Assembly (NCBI GenBank): GCA_963978545.1
Contig: OZ021726.1
Span: 31,158,459 to 31,222,458 of the forward strand
DNA from: Linyphia triangularis
Lineage: Eukaryota > Arthropoda > Arachnida > Araneae > Linyphiidae
Direction: 5' to 3'
DNA: 64,000 nucleotides
Below, piece by piece: positions 61,500 through 64,000 of the stretch. Each line of letters starts with the position of its first letter. Position 1 is the stretch's first letter. The position numbers were made by a program, and so were the translations under genes. The notes beneath the pieces were generated by a model that was given only the letters and a program-made list of their open reading frames with translations, was not told where the DNA came from and did no database searches.

Positions 61500-63152
61500 C
61501 TATGGGTCAAATATACTCTGGGCCAAAGAAAGTAAGAGTCTCTTGGTAAGAATCAGCTCCTCCTCCTTCAGGTCAGTAATATTGCAAGATAGAGTATCTT
61601 CTTCTATGTTCCAATTTAGACCTAATAAAGGTACAATTTTATTTTCAGATCCTTCGACGAATTTCAGGGGAGCATTTGATTGCCAACCTCGCAGGTTAAA
61701 TTTACCTGAGGATATCAATGTTTGCGATTCGAGAATAAATCTGTTGGCTTGCTCTACGTTCTTCAAACTACAGACGCAATTATCCACGTAGAATGAGTCT
61801 TTTAAAATCTGTGCAGTATTTGAGAAACATTTTGGAGATTTTTCTAAATGGTAGTTCAATGTTGCTGCCAAAAGAAAAGGACTGCAGTTGATACCGAACA
61901 CCACTCTACGATGTCTGTAGATCTTCATTTCATTGTCCTGATTCTTCCACATAAATCTCAAATAGTCCCTATCCTTTTCTCTTATTGCAATCTGAAGAAA
62001 AGCTTTCTCAATATCAGATGTTAGTCCAACAGGAAATTTCCGGAAACGGTTCAGTAAAGAAGGAACAAGTCCAATTAAATTAGGACCTGTCTCTAAACAT
62101 GCATTCAGTGATGGTGTACCCTTCAAGTGTGCTGAAGCATCAAACACCGGCCTCACTTTAGTAGTGGTGCTACTCTCCTTAAACACCGGTCTGTGAGGAA
62201 GAAAATGTATATTTAATCCTTTCTTATCCTCAACTTCTTCGATGATGCTTTCTTCAATCCATTTATTAAAGATCTCTGTATATACTTCAACTTTATCTGC
62301 CTCCACCAGTTTCTTATGAACAGAATTGAGACGTTTCTCAGCCACTTGTCTGTTTTCGGGAAGACGAGATGATTCTAAAACCCAAGGCAAAGCTATCTCG
62401 TACCTGCCTTCTTCATTGATTTTTAGAGTACTTCGAAAATACTCCAGTGTATCTTGATGAATTTCAGTCTTCTTTTTGGATTCAACCGGGTCAGAAATTC
62501 TGATGGTTTCCAACTTCCACAAATCACTAATGGCACATTCATTCACCAGCAAGCTTGTCACTGTCATGGCACTACTTCCAGAATCTGTACTGCCTGGTGA
62601 TCTCCCTAACAGCGTCCAGCCTAACAACGTTTCTATAGCCGTTAGTCCACAAGTGAAGTGTACGATTTTTCCAGTCATGAGTTTGCCTGCTATGTCAGCT
62701 CCAATAAGCAAATGGATCGTGGGAGAAGCACAAAGTGAGGAACATTCTTGATCGGACAGGCGAATTCTATTATCTTCAAGCTCTTTTGTCTGGAAACCTG
62801 TTTCTATATGTCGAATTTCTGAACAAATCTTCTCTTGGTCAAGTGCGTTGAAAGTACAATGATAACTTTTGGTAATGTCACTCACAAAAATCTCGTATTC
62901 CAAATGCTTTTGTTTATGTTCAACGCCTCCAAACAAAGTATGCATTAGGGTCGTTTCTTTCATAACACGATACTTCAGTTTCGTAGCAGCCTCCTTCGTG
63001 ATGTACGACTTCTGGCTTCCCGTTTCTACAAGGGCTCTTACTGCAAAATCTTCTTTTTCTCCTCGAAGTAGAACAACTAAAGTTTGAAGAAAAACGCTTG
63101 AGGAACAAGTGGGGTTAGGCAAAGTGTTGGAAGTGTTCGACATGCTTCGCAT
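61500..63152 (-). pseudogene. BEL/Pao protease and reverse transcriptase block
   Basis: An open frame of 550 codons. The protease-like part has ALVETGSQKSYITK at residues 40-53, where the catalytic Asp-Thr-Gly of retrotransposon proteases appears as Glu-Thr-Gly (codon at 63024-63026). The RT follows, with SRLPENRQVAEKRL, LPHRPVFKESSTTTKVRPVF, LTSDIEKAFLQI (motif A Asp) and FGINCSPFLL. Motif C appears as FYVDNCV, with Asn (61779-61781) at the second acid of YxDD. The 5' end overlaps the gag frame by 38 bp in another frame. Confidence 0.92.
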
Positions 63153-64000
63153 CAGTTGTTTCTTCAGACTCGATAGTCCTCATATTCGAACACATGATAA
63201 CGTGGTGTCGGTTTTTGCAGTTCTCACAGCTAACTCGGACCTTGCAGAGCTTGGAAACGTGACCCATTCCTAAGCATTTAAAACATAATCCATGTTTCTT
63301 CAGGTGTTGCTTTTTTTCATTAAAATTCATATTTCGAGCAGAGTAGCAATTCTTTGTTTCGTGGTTCTCTTTATCACAGAAGGCACACTTCATCCTAGCA
63401 GCTGAGTTTCGATTTCCCGAAAAAAGTCCTGCAGCCGTTGGAATGTCTCTTTTTACCTTGTAATGCTTTGCATTTTCTTTCAAGGAGAAGCCCTGCATAG
63501 CAAGAGCGATTCGGTCTTCATTTTCAACTTCGTTCTTCAAAAAATTCATTAAACTTTCTAGCCGAGATCCTTCTTGTGAACTTTCCCTGTCAACCATCAG
63601 ACTTCTATCATTTCTTTGCCAAGCTCTCAAGACTTCCTCACTTAAACATGATTCGACGAGAGGAAACAGCATGGCAGCGTACTTTGCTGTAGTAACACCA
63701 AGAGTCTCTAATGACCTAAGTTGAGTTTCAATACGGTCATAAATAGTTGATAACTTCACTTCTTTCTCCTTGGTGTTGAAAGCTAAAGTGAGCTTTAACA
63801 ACTCTCGAACATAATACTCAACCAAGATGTCATCCCTACCAAACCGAGATTTTAAACAGTCAATAGCCTTGGCATAGTTACCGGAGGATGGAGGAAAACT
63901 TTCTACTAATTCCCGGGCTCAAGACTCCGGAATAGTCGCTTGTACTAAGTATTGGAACTTATCGGCTTCGTCAATGTCGGAGTCTTCGTCAATTTTCTTA
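63115..64000 (-). pseudogene. BEL/Pao gag block, 5' end outside the window
   Basis: Minus-strand frame running in from the right edge (KKIDEDSDIDEADKF) with a TGA at 63919-63921, then open to TAA at 63115. Near its end are three Cys/His knuckles, CAFCDKENHETKNC, CFKCLGMGHVSKLC and CENCKNRHHVIMC, the nucleocapsid-like part. The N-terminal part has the KFQYLVQATIPES...ARELVESFP pattern of the BEL/Pao gag-associated DUF1759 region. The TGA is a likely C-to-T change at an Arg codon. Confidence 0.9.

Larger units (their letters stand above)
58802..64000 (-). mobile_element. BEL/Pao LTR retrotransposon, incomplete at the right edge
   Basis: Minus-strand element with 3' LTR (58802-59094, proposed), polypurine tract (59095-59106), RNase H-integrase block, protease-RT block and gag block, in the gag-pr-RT-RH-IN order of BEL/Pao. 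The 5' LTR lies beyond the window. It sits antisense in an intron of the PCMTD-like gene. It has at least two in-frame stops and one frameshift, so it cannot make a full polyprotein. Confidence 0.9.

Noticed and set aside
59237..63087. Plus-strand frames of 60-138 codons opposite the BEL element
   Set aside because: They are complements of well-supported RT, integrase and gag coding sequence.

Overview
The window is eukaryotic genomic DNA. It is AT-rich, intron-containing and crowded with DNA transposons, homopolymer runs and degenerate repeats. Two adjacent genes encode secreted astacin-type zinc metalloproteases with a C-terminal MAM domain. Together with a PCMTD-type gene, a BEL/Pao retrotransposon and mariner, hAT, piggyBac and Helitron elements, this points to an arthropod, most likely a spider or other chelicerate, where astacin-like genes are expanded in digestive fluid and venom. 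The species assignment is inference.

Layout. At 1164-4984 (+) lie the last three coding exons of a first astacin/MAM gene whose protease half is outside the window. About 11.9 kb of transposon-rich DNA follows: a complete-ended Helitron (5601-7584), copies of a smaller Helitron-like family (318-976, 7778-8475, 8730-8883, 15456-16389), a mariner-type element with 164-bp terminal repeats (9103-10687), and several hAT- and piggyBac-type MITEs. At 16885-27843 (+) lies a complete second astacin/MAM gene with ten coding exons and 401 codons. One intron holds a 1.36-kb inverted repeat; another holds a tRNA-derived SINE and a dead Tc1 element.

From about 28 to 54 kb I see no host gene. This is a nest of mobile elements: a 2-kb TIR family with 8-bp target duplications resembling P-element targets (46977-49017, and an older copy split by insertions at about 30724-37000), a 2.6-kb hAT-type element (33630-36275), and an 8-kb composite (37835-45836). 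The composite itself contains a SINE, a TIR element with an internal 33-bp-period CpG-rich repeat array (39728-42631) and a roughly 375-bp tandem array. A broken THAP zinc-finger reading frame sits at 45878-46108.

At 54753-57627 (+) are the first two coding exons of a PCMTD1/2-type gene (isoaspartyl-methyltransferase-like). Its following intron holds a BEL/Pao retrotransposon in antisense orientation (58802 to the right edge), with gag, protease-RT and RNase H-integrase blocks interrupted by stops and a frameshift.

How the genes relate: the two astacin/MAM genes are tandem paralogues with matching exon structure. The PCMTD-like gene is unrelated to them. Everything else is mobile or mobile-derived.
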